This document shows, in pieces, positions 52,838-62,351 of a stretch of 64,000 nucleotides of DNA. The notes under the pieces were generated by a model that did no database searches, was not told the origin of the DNA, and saw only the letters and a list, made by a program, of their open reading frames with translations. A program made the translations under genes and the position numbers. This DNA is from an uncultured Prevotellaceae bacterium (GTDB lineage Bacteria > Bacteroidota > Bacteroidia > Bacteroidales > Bacteroidaceae): positions 1 to 64,000 of the forward strand of contig CADASP010000017.1 of NCBI GenBank assembly GCA_902790625.1, given 5' to 3'. Numbering within the stretch: position 1 is the stretch's first letter; the number at the start of each line of letters is the position of its first letter.

Positions 52838-54232
52838 TCAGTATCTTATTTTTCCGTCGTAGTTGAAGATGGGCTGATTGGTGGGCACTTCGGTGTCGTA
52901 GAACTGTACGGCAGAGTCGTTCAGCTTGGGATGCTGCTGGCGTAGCAGACGGATGATTTCGGCCCCCGCCCAGATGGCTGGTCCATATCCGTGTGCGGCC
53001 ATCACGTGCACGGGGCGGTAGGCATAGAAGGCGGGGTCGAAGCCCATGCCCGTGCCCACGCATACGTTCTCCACCTGTCCTTTCTCGTTCACCTGTGCCT
53101 GCACGGCTTGCCACCCTAACAGGGCCACGGGACCAAATGCCTTGGCGTCGAGCCACCCTTGGTTCACGCCATGGGCCAGGCAGTAGGTGTAGATGGCCGT
53201 GGCCGATGTCTCAAGATAGGTGTCGGCGCGGTCGAGCAGCTGATGCCAGTAGCCGTCGTGGTGCTGCAGGGCTGCCAGCCCTTGCGCGTGCTGTTGCAGC
53301 AGACCGAGGATGGCGGGGCGCTGCGCATGGTTGGCTGGCAGCACGTCGAGCACCTCGCACAGGGTGAGGATGGCCCATCCGTTGGCGCGGCCCCAGAAGA
53401 AGGCGGGGTGCACCTGCATCTCCTCCACCCACCCGTGGCGGAAGAGCATCTTTTCGGGCACGAACATACGGCTGGCAAACTGCATCACCTGTCGGGCGGC
53501 CTCGTCGAAGTATTTGCCCTCGCCAGTGAGACGGCCCATATAGGCCACGGCAGGGATGCCCATGAACATGTCGTCGAGCCACAGCGTGTTCTTCTGCGGC
53601 CGCAGTCGGGCAAAGGTGCCGTCGGCCAGTCGGTATTCCTTGTTGATGATGTAGTCGGCATAGTTGTCCACGAGCGGGCGCAGTGGCAGCGTCTTGTCGA
53701 GCAGCAGCGCCTTGATCATCGACGCGCACACGGCCCCGGCATCGTCGAGGGCATGGGGGTCGATGACGCGGCGGATGTTGCCGTCGATGCGCTTGTTCTG
53801 TGCCAGTAGCTTCTTATACGTGGGCACGATGTTGGCCAACAGCTTGTGCCTATTGAACACATAGTCGCGATAGGCCACGTCGCCCGTGGCCTGATAGGCT
53901 GCCAGTGCTGCCGAGTAGGTGACGCCCCACTCGTAGCTCGTCAGCCTGAAGCCGCCCTGTCTCAGCTGGGTGTTCTCGTTGATTTGGCTCAGCTGGCTCA
54001 CCTCGCGCTTCGTCGAGCGGTCTTCCAGCACGGCGGGTGTCTCCTGCTCAATATAGTGCAGCACGCGGTCGATGGTCTGCTTCACCGTGGCCTCCTTGGG
54101 GATGCCGTAGCTCGTCTTGTACTCAGGCCGCATCAGGTGCAGCGGCGTGTTGTTGTCGTTCACGGGCTGCTGTGCAGTCAGCAGCAGGGGCCATGCCATG
54201 AGCAGTGTGGCCAGTAGTGGTCTGTATGTCAT
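52838..54232 (-). CDS. Secreted GH105 unsaturated rhamnogalacturonyl hydrolase
   Basis: A 464-residue (alpha/alpha)6-barrel enzyme with a signal peptide (PLLATLLMAWPLLLTA). GH105 marks are LWLDDMFMGIPAVAYMGRL (catalytic Asp), HAFFWGRANGWAILTL-like helix (read PAFFWGRANGWAILTLCEVL), HHDGYWHQLLDRADTYLETS and GWLDAKAFGPVALLG. It removes the unsaturated galacturonyl end from oligosaccharides produced by rhamnogalacturonan lyases such as the adjacent PL11. The start overlaps the PL11 stop by 4 nt (ATGA). Confidence 0.93.
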   Translation of the reverse strand: MTYRPLLATLLMAWPLLLTAQQPVNDNNTPLHLMRPEYKTSYGIPKEATVKQTIDRVLHYIEQETPAVLEDRSTKREVSQLSQINENTQLRQGGFRLTSYEWGVTYSAALAAYQATGDVAYRDYVFNRHKLLANIVPTYKKLLAQNKRIDGNIRRVIDPHALDDAGAVCASMIKALLLDKTLPLRPLVDNYADYIINKEYRLADGTFARLRPQKNTLWLDDMFMGIPAVAYMGRLTGEGKYFDEAARQVMQFASRMFVPEKMLFRHGWVEEMQVHPAFFWGRANGWAILTLCEVLDVLPANHAQRPAILGLLQQHAQGLAALQHHDGYWHQLLDRADTYLETSATAIYTYCLAHGVNQGWLDAKAFGPVALLGWQAVQAQVNEKGQVENVCVGTGMGFDPAFYAYRPVHVMAAHGYGPAIWAGAEIIRLLRQQHPKLNDSAVQFYDTEVPTNQPIFNYDGKIRY

Positions 54233-56163
54233 TTCAGGAAGGGATTGATGGTTTTGTCGGGTCCGAGGTAGAATCCTGTTTCGGGGGGTTGGTTGTAGGC
54301 CGTGTTCTCGGCGGCCACGCTGAGGCGGTAGGGGATGTCCTCCATCAGGCAGTTGATGCGGTGTTCGGTGGGGATGGTGCTGACGTAGAGTCGCAGCATC
54401 GTGCTCTCGTTGTTGCGCAGCAGCACCTCCTCGCGCCAGTCGCCCAGGATGTCGGCCGAGAGGCAGGGGTTCGACTTGGAGCCGTTGTTGAATCGTCCTT
54501 CAAATTTTTGCAGTTCCACCACGCTGTGCTGCTCCCAGTCGTATTTTGTCACCGTCTCGTGGTCGAGCAGCTCGCGCAGCAGGTCGCCGTCCCACCAGAT
54601 GCCGAAGTTCACGCTGAGCCAGCGCCCGTTCATCGTCACCTGTGTGTTGTGCTGTGGGTCGTCGCTGTCCTTGGTGCCTATGACCACCTCGCCCTTGATG
54701 TTGCGCACGCCGTGGCTGTCCGAACTCCACATCTCCACGCCGGGGTTGGTGGGGTCGATGTCGGCGGCCATGCAGCGCCCCACGTCGCTCTTCGATGGTA
54801 TCTGGAACACCACCTTGCCAGTGGCGGCGTCGCGGAAGTCGCTGCCGTCGCGTCGGTTCTCGTGGCAGTCCCACACCTGCAGTCGCGTGGTGGTGGGGTC
54901 GAAGGCGGTCAGGTGCATGGCGTCGCCGTGGCCGAAGCCTGTGTTGTAGAGTCCTCGTCCGTCGTGGTCTACGCACATCGCGCCATAGGTGATCTCGTCG
55001 CAGCCGTCGCCGTCCACATCGGCCACGCGCAGGTTGTGGTTGCCCTGTCCGGCATAGCTGGCCCACTCAGGCTGGTTGGTGTCGAAGGTCCAGTGGTTCT
55101 TCAGCTCATGCCCGTCCCAGTCCCATGCTGCGATGACGCTGCGGGTGTAGTAGCCTCGGCAGAAGATGCCGCTGGCGTGGATGCCGTCGAGATAGGCCAC
55201 GGCAGCCAGCATGCGGTCGCTGCGGTTGGCATAGTTGTCGCCCCAGTCGGCCACGTTGCCCCGTTGGGGGATATAGGGCTTGCTGTCCATAGCCTCGCCG
55301 GTGAGCCCGTTGAACACGGTGATGAACTCCGGCCCGGTGAGGATGCGCCCTGTCATGGGCCTTCCCTGGCGGTTGTATCTGCCCCATTCGCCCTGTGGCT
55401 GAGGCTGTTCGCTCTCGGTGGGTGGACGGTGGCGATAGTCGGCGGTGGCGTCGCCTATAACGCGCCCCTTGCCGTCGCGTGTGCCGTCGGCTGTGCGCAC
55501 CATCAGTTCGGCGCGCCCGTCGCCGTCGAAGTCATACACCATGAAGGGCACATAGTGGGCACCGCTGCGGATGTTGATGCCCATGTCGATGCGCCAGAGG
55601 CGGGTGCCGTCGAGGCGGTAGCAGTCGAAGAGGGTGGGGCCGGTGAATCCGTCGTGGGCGTTGTCGCGGGCGTTCGAGGGGTCCCATTTCAGTATGATTT
55701 CATATTGTCCGTCGCCATCCACGTCGCCCACGCTGGCATCGTTGGCCGAGTAGCTATAGCGCTGCCCGTCGGGGGTGGTGCCGTCGTCGGGCTTCTGCAG
55801 GGCAATGGCGATGTAGCCGTCGGGGGCGTCGCCCTTCAGCGTGTAGCTGCCGTCGATGCCGCCGCCCTTCACCTCGTAGACGGCATCCGTGCCCGATGGC
55901 TGCTCGTCGACGAAGAAGGTGCCACCCTTCTTCAGCGGTTTCTTGTTCAACTTCTTGCCGTTGCGGTAGACGTCGAACGACTGGCCCACGGCGTCGCTGG
56001 TGAGCGTGCGCCAGCTCACCACCACCTGCTGCCCTTGTTTGATGGCCACCACACCACGGTTCAGCTTCTCGCGATTCATCTTCTCCATGTTGTAGCGGGG
56101 CTGGGCATGGGCAGCCAGCATCCCCACTGTTAGCAGAAAGCCTAACGTTAGTTTGTGTTTCAT
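54229..56163 (-). CDS. Secreted PL11 rhamnogalacturonan lyase
   Basis: A 644-residue lyase of the YesW/YesX type with a signal peptide (LTLGFLLTVGMLAAHAQ). An N-terminal beta-sandwich and FnIII-like region (about 25-130) precede the eight-bladed propeller with repeated DVDGDGQYEI, DFDGDGRAEL and DVDGDGCDEI calcium-binding blades. SANDASVGDVDGDGQYE and GDWREEVLLRNNE are typical of PL11. It cleaves rhamnogalacturonan-I by beta-elimination; GH105 then processes the products. Transcribed first in the GH105 pair, with TAAATTTG at 56225-56232 as probable -7 box. Confidence 0.94.
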   Translation of the reverse strand: MKHKLTLGFLLTVGMLAAHAQPRYNMEKMNREKLNRGVVAIKQGQQVVVSWRTLTSDAVGQSFDVYRNGKKLNKKPLKKGGTFFVDEQPSGTDAVYEVKGGGIDGSYTLKGDAPDGYIAIALQKPDDGTTPDGQRYSYSANDASVGDVDGDGQYEIILKWDPSNARDNAHDGFTGPTLFDCYRLDGTRLWRIDMGINIRSGAHYVPFMVYDFDGDGRAELMVRTADGTRDGKGRVIGDATADYRHRPPTESEQPQPQGEWGRYNRQGRPMTGRILTGPEFITVFNGLTGEAMDSKPYIPQRGNVADWGDNYANRSDRMLAAVAYLDGIHASGIFCRGYYTRSVIAAWDWDGHELKNHWTFDTNQPEWASYAGQGNHNLRVADVDGDGCDEITYGAMCVDHDGRGLYNTGFGHGDAMHLTAFDPTTTRLQVWDCHENRRDGSDFRDAATGKVVFQIPSKSDVGRCMAADIDPTNPGVEMWSSDSHGVRNIKGEVVIGTKDSDDPQHNTQVTMNGRWLSVNFGIWWDGDLLRELLDHETVTKYDWEQHSVVELQKFEGRFNNGSKSNPCLSADILGDWREEVLLRNNESTMLRLYVSTIPTEHRINCLMEDIPYRLSVAAENTAYNQPPETGFYLGPDKTINPFLK

Positions 56164-56224
56164 CGTTTTGGTGTTTTTAAGATTGGTTTGTAACAGAATA
56201 ATGATTCGTAGTAGTTAGGTGCTG

Positions 56225-56232
56225 CAAATTTA
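56225..56232 (-). promoter_or_regulatory. -7 box of the PL11-GH105 operon
   Basis: TAAATTTG on the minus strand, 62 nt upstream of the PL11 ATG. Confidence 0.5.
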
Positions 56233-56354
56233 CAAAAAAAATCGAGAAAGGAACGTATTCTTATTCTCTTTTTTTCTTCCATGACAAAAAACTGTACGCC
56301 GAAAGACCTTTTCCCGTTCCTCAGCCCACAACAGGCCGTCTTCTTTGGAAAGAT

Positions 56355-56650
56355 ATCGTGCGGTTGAAAAGACGCTGAAAGCGTCTCCTCTCAATAGCCG
56401 TAGGTCGGTACGACCTGCGGATAGAACGTCAGAAGGCACATCGACCCTGAAAGGCTACCTTGAAGAAATTTTCATAGTTGTATTATTCATCCTCTGTGTT
56501 ATCTACCGCAGAGCGGTCTTTTGAAAAACCAAATAAAACCAAATAAAACCAACAAAAACATGTTATATTTTGTCTTAGAAGATTTGATTATCAATCAAAT
56601 CGTGTTTTATTTTGTTTTTGAAGGACGCGAAGCGTAATCTGTGCCATCAA
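56355..56650. repeat. Composite dispersed repeat between the two PL11 genes
   Basis: 56360-56460 is a partial copy of the MITE-like element at 24541 (GGTTGAAAAGACGCTG, CAATAGCCGTAGGTCGG, ACGACCTGCGGATAG). 56490-56650 repeats the words at 25040 (CTACCGCAGAGCGGTCTTTT, AACCAAATAAAACC, GACGCGAAGCGTAATCTGTG) together with AGATTTGATTATCAATCAAAT (seen also at 24806-24828). Confidence 0.75.
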
Positions 56651-56762
56651 CTTTATTAGAGATGAGAGGAAAAGGCGTTGCCTTTTTCCGGGGCCTGATA
56701 GTTTTCTTGGTTTGCAGCGCATTTTTTCGCCGAAAAATGGGGCTAATTGACGAAAAAAGCTG

Positions 56763-56770
56763 TACCTTTG
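56763..56770 (+). promoter_or_regulatory. -7 box of the long PL11 gene
   Basis: TACCTTTG, 40 nt upstream of the ATG at 56811; no matching -33 box. Confidence 0.6.
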
Positions 56771-56810
56771 CACACTGAATCCATACTAACTCACTACTAA
56801 TTACACACTC

Positions 56811-59800
56811 ATGAAAAGATTATCCATTCTTCTTCTTGTCGCCGTGATGGCATTGCCTTCATTGGCGCAGCGCTTGCAACAGCCTTTGGGCCGTGGCGTG
56901 GTGGCCACCTACCGCTCGGGCGGTCGTAGCGTCACCGCCTCGGGCGGCACGGGCTATCTCATCTCTTGGCGCAAGCTGGCACAGGAGCCAGAGGGCACCA
57001 CCTACAACGTCTACAGGCGCACGGCGGGCACCACCGACTACACCAAGATGAACGCCACGCCCCTGCAGCTGACCAACTACAAGCCCTCGGCCTTGCAAAA
57101 CAACACCGAGTATGCCGTGGCCGCCATCAGCCCCGACGGCGTGGAGGGTCCCCTCAGCAAGCCCTTCCTCTACCGCACCCAGCCCTGGCCCAACGTGTGG
57201 CTCAACATCGACTTCGACAACACCGTACTGCACCGCGACGACTACCGCACCAAGTTCGTATGGCCCATGGACCTCGACGGCGACGGCGAGTACGATGCCG
57301 TGGTGGTCGACCGACTCTTCGCCGGAGCAGCATCGGGCAGCGAGAGCGACAACGAGGAGAACACCGCCACCACCAGTCACAAGATACAGGCCTACCGCTT
57401 CACCGGCGAACTGCTCTGGACCGTCGACATGGGCCCCAATGTGAACATCAGCGGCGGGCAGAACGACATGGTGGTGGCATGGGACATCAACTGCGACGGA
57501 CGCTGCGAGGTGATGATACGCTCAAGCGACGGCACACGATTCTGGGACAAGCAGAACAACTCGTGGGGACTCTATGCCATGCACAGTGCCAACCCCGACG
57601 TGGATGGCGACGGCATCGTTGACTACCGCACCCAGGCACTGCGCAACCGACCCTTCTACATCAGCGTCATCGATGGCGAGACAGGGGCCGAGCTGGACTG
57701 CTCGGAACTGAAGTACAACGAGGTGACCGACGGTGCCGACCACTACACACGCACCTCGCGCCCCAACTACATGAGCGATGGCTACAGCGCCATGGACGGC
57801 CACTTCTGCATCTGCTATCTCGACGGCATACACCCCTCGCTGGTGATGGAGTGCCTCGACCGCGACACCGACAAGACGCACCACAACTATGTATTTACGT
57901 GGGAGTACGACTGGACGGGTGCCACACCCACCAACTGGCACCACGACCGCACCTGGAGCCGCAACGACAAGCGCCCCTGGCCCGCCGAGTTCCACCAGCT
58001 GCGCGTGGCCGACGTGGATGGCGACGGCACCGACGAGATGATTCAGGGCGGCTACTCGGTGAACCCCAAGAACGGATGGTTCGCCTCGCCCGGCATCGGT
58101 CATGGCGACCGCTACATCCTCAGCGACATCGACCCCGACCGCCCCGGCCTGGAGGTCTATGCCATACAGCAGAGCGCACTCCTGGGACAGCTCATCTACG
58201 ACGCACGCACTGCCGAGCGCGTCAAGGAGTGGTATCTGCCATCGGTCTACGATGTGGGCCGTGGCACCTGCCTCGACATCGACGCCCGCTTCAAGGGCTA
58301 CGAGTTGCTGAGCTATGTCGACGACTACGTGTGGACCTGCAAGGGCGAGAAGACAGGCCAGACCCGCAGCGGCTCGATGTTCGAGGGATGCTGGTGGGAC
58401 GGCGACCTGCTGCGCGAGTGGCTCAACTCGCCCGGAGGCAGCGGATGGGGCACCAACCTCATGGTGAGCAAGGTGCTGGGCGACCGACTGGCCGAGTTCT
58501 CGCAGGAGAGCAACTGGGCCACACACGCCGCCACCGGCACACGACCCGCATTCATGGGCGACATCATGGGCGACTGGCGCGAGGAGGTGCTCCTGGCCAA
58601 GCAGAACGACCAAGGCTCAACCGGACTGGTGGGCTACACCACCGCCATGCCCACCAACCACAGCATCTATTGCTTGCAGCAAGACCCGCACTACCGAGGC
58701 GACTGCACCACGCGCGGCTACTATCAGCACCCCAACACCGGCTTCTATCTCGGCGAGGGCATGCCCATGCCCCCGCTGCCGCCCGTCTTCCAGGCCGACC
58801 TCCGCTTCCGTGCTGTGGAAGGGGGCACCGCCACCTTCAGCACCTTCGACATGGCCCAGACGGCAACAGCCACCGACGGCAACACCCTGATGTTCGACAT
58901 CTATGGCAACAACAGCGACATCGTCATGGTCGACCAACCCTTCCTCGCGCCCGTCATCTATCTGATGAACCCCCGTGGCCACGACTATAGCCTGCAGAGC
59001 ACGCACCTCTGGGGCGCCGATGCCATCGTCACCACCGGCAGCGGCTCGCTCATCAAGTCGATGCAGGGCAAAGTGTTCATTGCGGGCTATCTCAGGCACA
59101 GCGGACCCACCATCATCAGCGAGGGCACACTGCAGGTGAACGGCGACGTGGCCGGACCCGTGGAGCTGAGGGCCAAGGGCACGCTCAGCGGCAACGTCAC
59201 GCTCAGCGACACCATCACCTTCGAGGGCGCGCTCAACCACGAGGGATGCCGACTGATGCCGGGCGACGAAGCATCAGGCTTCATCGAGGGGGCCATCACC
59301 TCGCAGAAGAGCGTCACCCTGCCGGGCAATGTATATATAGAGGTGACGGCGGGCGCACTGGCCAACTCGGCTGGCATCTTCCACGTAAGCAGCAAGCTCA
59401 TGGTTGAGGGCGACCTCACCTTCCTCAACACCAACTACATCACCGTGCACCTGACGGAGCAGGAGGGGGCCGAATACGTCATTGCCGAGTGCACAGGCAC
59501 CCTCACCTGCGACGTGGCGAAGCTGAAGACACGGGGCCTGGAGGGCATCAACTACGACATAGAGGTGCGCGACGGCAAGCGCCTGGTGCTCAAGATTCAC
59601 AGCACGCGCGCGCCGCAGCAGGGCGTGGTGTGGACAGGCCACGAGAGCAACATCTGGAACTACAAGGCCCAGAACTTCTCCGTAGGTGGAGGCTCAGCCT
59701 CCACTCCCGCCACCCCCGCCACCCCCACCGCCTTCGTCCCCGGCGATGGCGTGGTGTTCAATGCCCAGGCCGAGCGCATGGCCGTTGCCGTGCCCGAGAT

Positions 59801-61406
59801 GATGGTCACCACTGGCGTAGCCTTCGACGGCGGCACCTACACCCTCACCGGCGAGGGCGGCATCAGCGGCGACGGCGCACTGACGGTGAACCCCGCTGCC
59901 AGCGTGACGCTCAATATGAAGTATAGCGACTACACAGGCCCCACCATCGTGAACGGCGGCACGCTCACCGTGCCCAACTTCTACGACGGCGGGCAGAAGA
60001 GCGCCCTCGGAGCCACGCCTGCCACCACGCCCATACAGCTCAACGGAGGAACGCTGGTGCTCGCCAAGGACAACATGGGCACCGACCGGCGATTCACACT
60101 GACCGACACCGCCACCATACGCATCGCACAGCAGAACAGCGCACTATCGCTGAAGGGCACCGTCGGCGGCACAGGCTATCTGCTGAAAGACGGACCGGGA
60201 CAGCTGAACCTCACCTACGGCGGACCCAACAACTTTGCAGGGCTGATAGTGAAGAAGGGCATCGTGGCGCAAGGGGCCTGGAACAGCACCTTCGGGCGCA
60301 GTGGCTCGCCGATGTTGCTCGCAGGAGGAGAGGTGCACCAAATCGATGTGAACAGCACCTCGACAGTGCCCAACTTCAGCCATGCCGTCACCGTGCAGGA
60401 GGGAACCACCAACCGCATACTCGGCTCATCGCGAGGAAAGCTCGGAGGAACCGTGAAGGGAAAGGGCAACCTCACCGTGGAGACACGTTATGTGCGCTGC
60501 GACGTGGGATTCAACTTCAAGGACTTCGAAGGAACGCTGACCGCCAAGGGAAGCCAGTTCCGACTGATGAGCAACGTCACCGACATGCAGAAATGCCGGC
60601 TGAAGGTGGAGGCAGCCACCAACATAGCTCACTACAATGCTGGGGCCGGCACCCAGGTGGCGGCCACACTGAAGATTGGCGCGCTGCAGGGAACGGCCAC
60701 CGACGGCGTGCTCGAGGGACTGAGCACCTATCAGATAGGCTACCTCAACGAGGACATGACCTTCAGCGGTCTCTTCAAGGCGACACGCATCACGAAGGTG
60801 GGGACGGGACGTCTGACGCTGAAGACCGCAGGACACACATCGCCCATCACCGTCAGTGAAGGCACGCTCGAACTCAGCAACACTTCGTCCAACGCCATCA
60901 CCTCGGGACTCATCACCGTGGCCAACGGGGCCACCATCACTGGCACCGCCACCCTGCAGAGCCTCACACTGCAGAAGGGGGCCACCACGCTGTGCGAGCT
61001 GAAGGCCGCATCTAACACCCGCCTCACCGTGAAGGGCAACCTGAAGCACACGGGCGACACCATCGTGGTGCGCGTACCCACGACGCGGCGGCTGAAGGTG
61101 GGCGACGAAATCACCGTCTACACCGTCACGGGAACACACACAGGCGACTTCGTGGTGAAGGTCGACGACCAGGGCGCGGGCTACGTCTTCGACACCTCGA
61201 CACTCCTCGACGATGGCAAGCTGCGCGTGGCCGACATCCAGAGCGCCATCACCCTGCCATTGGCCGCCACCGACGTGGTGGACATCTACCTCCCCGACGG
61301 TCAGCTGCTCATCAGCCGTCAGCCTTACGCCGAAGCCCTTCGCCGCCTCCCCCACGGCACCTATATCGTCGTCAGCGGGCACCAACAGCGCAAGCTGATA
61401 AAGTAG
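56811..61406 (+). CDS. 1,531-residue secreted PL11 lyase with autotransporter-like repeat region
   Basis: Signal peptide (LSILLLVAVMALPSLAQ), then a complete PL11 module (about 20-660): GRGVVATYRSGG, WPMDLDGDGEYDAVVV, VAWDINCDGRCEVMIRSSDG, VADVDGDGTDEMIQGGYSV and MGDWREEVLLAKQNDQGSTG, about 660 residues as in the family. The next 750 residues contain beta-helix-like repeats of the autotransporter-associated (PATR) type, for example GPTIISEGTLQVNGD, GPTIVNGGTLTVPN and SPITVSEGTLELSN. The C-terminal tail (VDIYLPDGQLLISRQPYAEA to the end) resembles the sorting tail of type 9 secretion. Divergent from the GH105-PL11 operon, so it probably belongs to the same pectin locus, with the repeats binding the surface or polysaccharide. 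Confidence 0.9.
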   Translation: MKRLSILLLVAVMALPSLAQRLQQPLGRGVVATYRSGGRSVTASGGTGYLISWRKLAQEPEGTTYNVYRRTAGTTDYTKMNATPLQLTNYKPSALQNNTEYAVAAISPDGVEGPLSKPFLYRTQPWPNVWLNIDFDNTVLHRDDYRTKFVWPMDLDGDGEYDAVVVDRLFAGAASGSESDNEENTATTSHKIQAYRFTGELLWTVDMGPNVNISGGQNDMVVAWDINCDGRCEVMIRSSDGTRFWDKQNNSWGLYAMHSANPDVDGDGIVDYRTQALRNRPFYISVIDGETGAELDCSELKYNEVTDGADHYTRTSRPNYMSDGYSAMDGHFCICYLDGIHPSLVMECLDRDTDKTHHNYVFTWEYDWTGATPTNWHHDRTWSRNDKRPWPAEFHQLRVADVDGDGTDEMIQGGYSVNPKNGWFASPGIGHGDRYILSDIDPDRPGLEVYAIQQSALLGQLIYDARTAERVKEWYLPSVYDVGRGTCLDIDARFKGYELLSYVDDYVWTCKGEKTGQTRSGSMFEGCWWDGDLLREWLNSPGGSGWGTNLMVSKVLGDRLAEFSQESNWATHAATGTRPAFMGDIMGDWREEVLLAKQNDQGSTGLVGYTTAMPTNHSIYCLQQDPHYRGDCTTRGYYQHPNTGFYLGEGMPMPPLPPVFQADLRFRAVEGGTATFSTFDMAQTATATDGNTLMFDIYGNNSDIVMVDQPFLAPVIYLMNPRGHDYSLQSTHLWGADAIVTTGSGSLIKSMQGKVFIAGYLRHSGPTIISEGTLQVNGDVAGPVELRAKGTLSGNVTLSDTITFEGALNHEGCRLMPGDEASGFIEGAITSQKSVTLPGNVYIEVTAGALANSAGIFHVSSKLMVEGDLTFLNTNYITVHLTEQEGAEYVIAECTGTLTCDVAKLKTRGLEGINYDIEVRDGKRLVLKIHSTRAPQQGVVWTGHESNIWNYKAQNFSVGGGSASTPATPATPTAFVPGDGVVFNAQAERMAVAVPEMMVTTGVAFDGGTYTLTGEGGISGDGALTVNPAASVTLNMKYSDYTGPTIVNGGTLTVPNFYDGGQKSALGATPATTPIQLNGGTLVLAKDNMGTDRRFTLTDTATIRIAQQNSALSLKGTVGGTGYLLKDGPGQLNLTYGGPNNFAGLIVKKGIVAQGAWNSTFGRSGSPMLLAGGEVHQIDVNSTSTVPNFSHAVTVQEGTTNRILGSSRGKLGGTVKGKGNLTVETRYVRCDVGFNFKDFEGTLTAKGSQFRLMSNVTDMQKCRLKVEAATNIAHYNAGAGTQVAATLKIGALQGTATDGVLEGLSTYQIGYLNEDMTFSGLFKATRITKVGTGRLTLKTAGHTSPITVSEGTLELSNTSSNAITSGLITVANGATITGTATLQSLTLQKGATTLCELKAASNTRLTVKGNLKHTGDTIVVRVPTTRRLKVGDEITVYTVTGTHTGDFVVKVDDQGAGYVFDTSTLLDDGKLRVADIQSAITLPLAATDVVDIYLPDGQLLISRQPYAEALRRLPHGTYIVVSGHQQRKLIK

Positions 61407-61420
61407 CCTCACTTGAGTTG

Positions 61421-61482
61421 CAGGAGTTGCAGGAGTTGCAGGAGTACAGGAGTTGCAGGAGTACAGGAGTTGCAGGAGCCTC
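61421..61482. repeat. GTTGCAGGA tandem repeat
   Basis: Five to six copies of GTTGCAGGA with two interspersed GTACAGGA, directly after the long PL11 stop. Confidence 0.85.
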
Positions 61483-61566
61483 ACCTCCTGTGGCCTTGTC
61501 CCTCTGTTCCGTATGTTGTGGCATTGCCACAACGCCCACCCGCATCTCTCTGCCCCCTTTCCGCCG

Positions 61567-61677
61567 CCGCTCCCCTCCCTTCAAGGGGAGGGGTTAGGGG
61601 TGGGGTCTGTATATCATTCACTCGCAGGATGTTAGAGACCCCACCCCTGCCCCTCCCCTTGAGGGGAGGGGAGCGGC
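61567..61677. repeat. B-family palindromic element, copy B2
   Basis: Arms GCCGCTCCCCTCCCTTCAAG...GGGGTTAGGGGTGGGG and its inverse around the TCTGTATATCATTCACTCGC-AGGATGTTAGA centre shared with copy B1. Confidence 0.9.
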
Positions 61678-61721
61678 TACCGCCAACGGTATGCGCCGCC
61701 ACTCCCTCTTGAACCCTGTTA

Positions 61722-61855
61722 CGCTCGGCTGCGGCAGAACTATCGTCCCTTCACTCCCTTTCACTCCCCCTCAACTCCCTTTCACTCCCCAACTCCCCTT
61801 CACTCCCTTTCACTCCCTCTTCACTCCCTTTCACTCCCCAACCCCCTCCCCCCCC
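61722..61855. repeat. CGCTCGGCTGCGGCA plus TTCACTCCC-rich repeat (second copy 62800-62880)
   Basis: CGCTCGGCTGCGGCAGAACT and the following ATCGTCCCTTCACTCCC recur nearly identically at 62800-62840. Both continue as a long pyrimidine tract of TTCACTCCC words, inverted to the polypurine tract at 4880-5022. Confidence 0.8.
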
Positions 61856-62048
61856 TCTGTTCAATATCGGAACAGGCCGGGGAAACGGAAAGATATTGAC
61901 AAAATAGCCATTTTACCCCTCCATAATTCAAAAATTCTGAGCAAAAAAACTTCTGGTCGAAAATTTTCGAGTTTTGAGAGGTTTTGCTAAACAACTGTCA
62001 TTCAACCCATTGGACTGAATTTTGCAAAAAAAAGCCATCGCTGGCTGC

Positions 62049-62083
62049 AAAAAGTCAACGCCAAAAAAAAATTTGGCGTTACC
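62049..62083. repeat. GTCAACGCC-family inverted repeat
   Basis: AAAAAGTCAACGCCAAAAAA pairs with TTTGGCGTTAC (62072-62082). It is the fourth locus of the family in the window, alone in the long gap. Confidence 0.8.
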
Positions 62084-62351
62084 GTTTTATTTTTCGGCGT
62101 GCTTACAAAACCGCAAAAAGGCACCAAATAGGGGCAAAAAACGTGCACAAAACCATATTACGTGTGCAAAAATTGGCCTTTTCCCCCTCGGCTTTCCCTC
62201 TAACGAGACCCGAACAATGCTCCCGTTCGGGCCATTTTCGTTCCAGATTGCCTCAAATCCGTGAACAAATTTTCTTTTGAAAAATCTTGACATTCTTTCC
62301 GATTCCCATCTGTCGAGTGTTCTATTTCGTAACAACTCATCCCCCCCTTTC

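Noticed and set aside
54205..56133. A 642-codon plus-strand frame opposite PL11
   Set aside because: Shadow of the PL11 gene; composition only.
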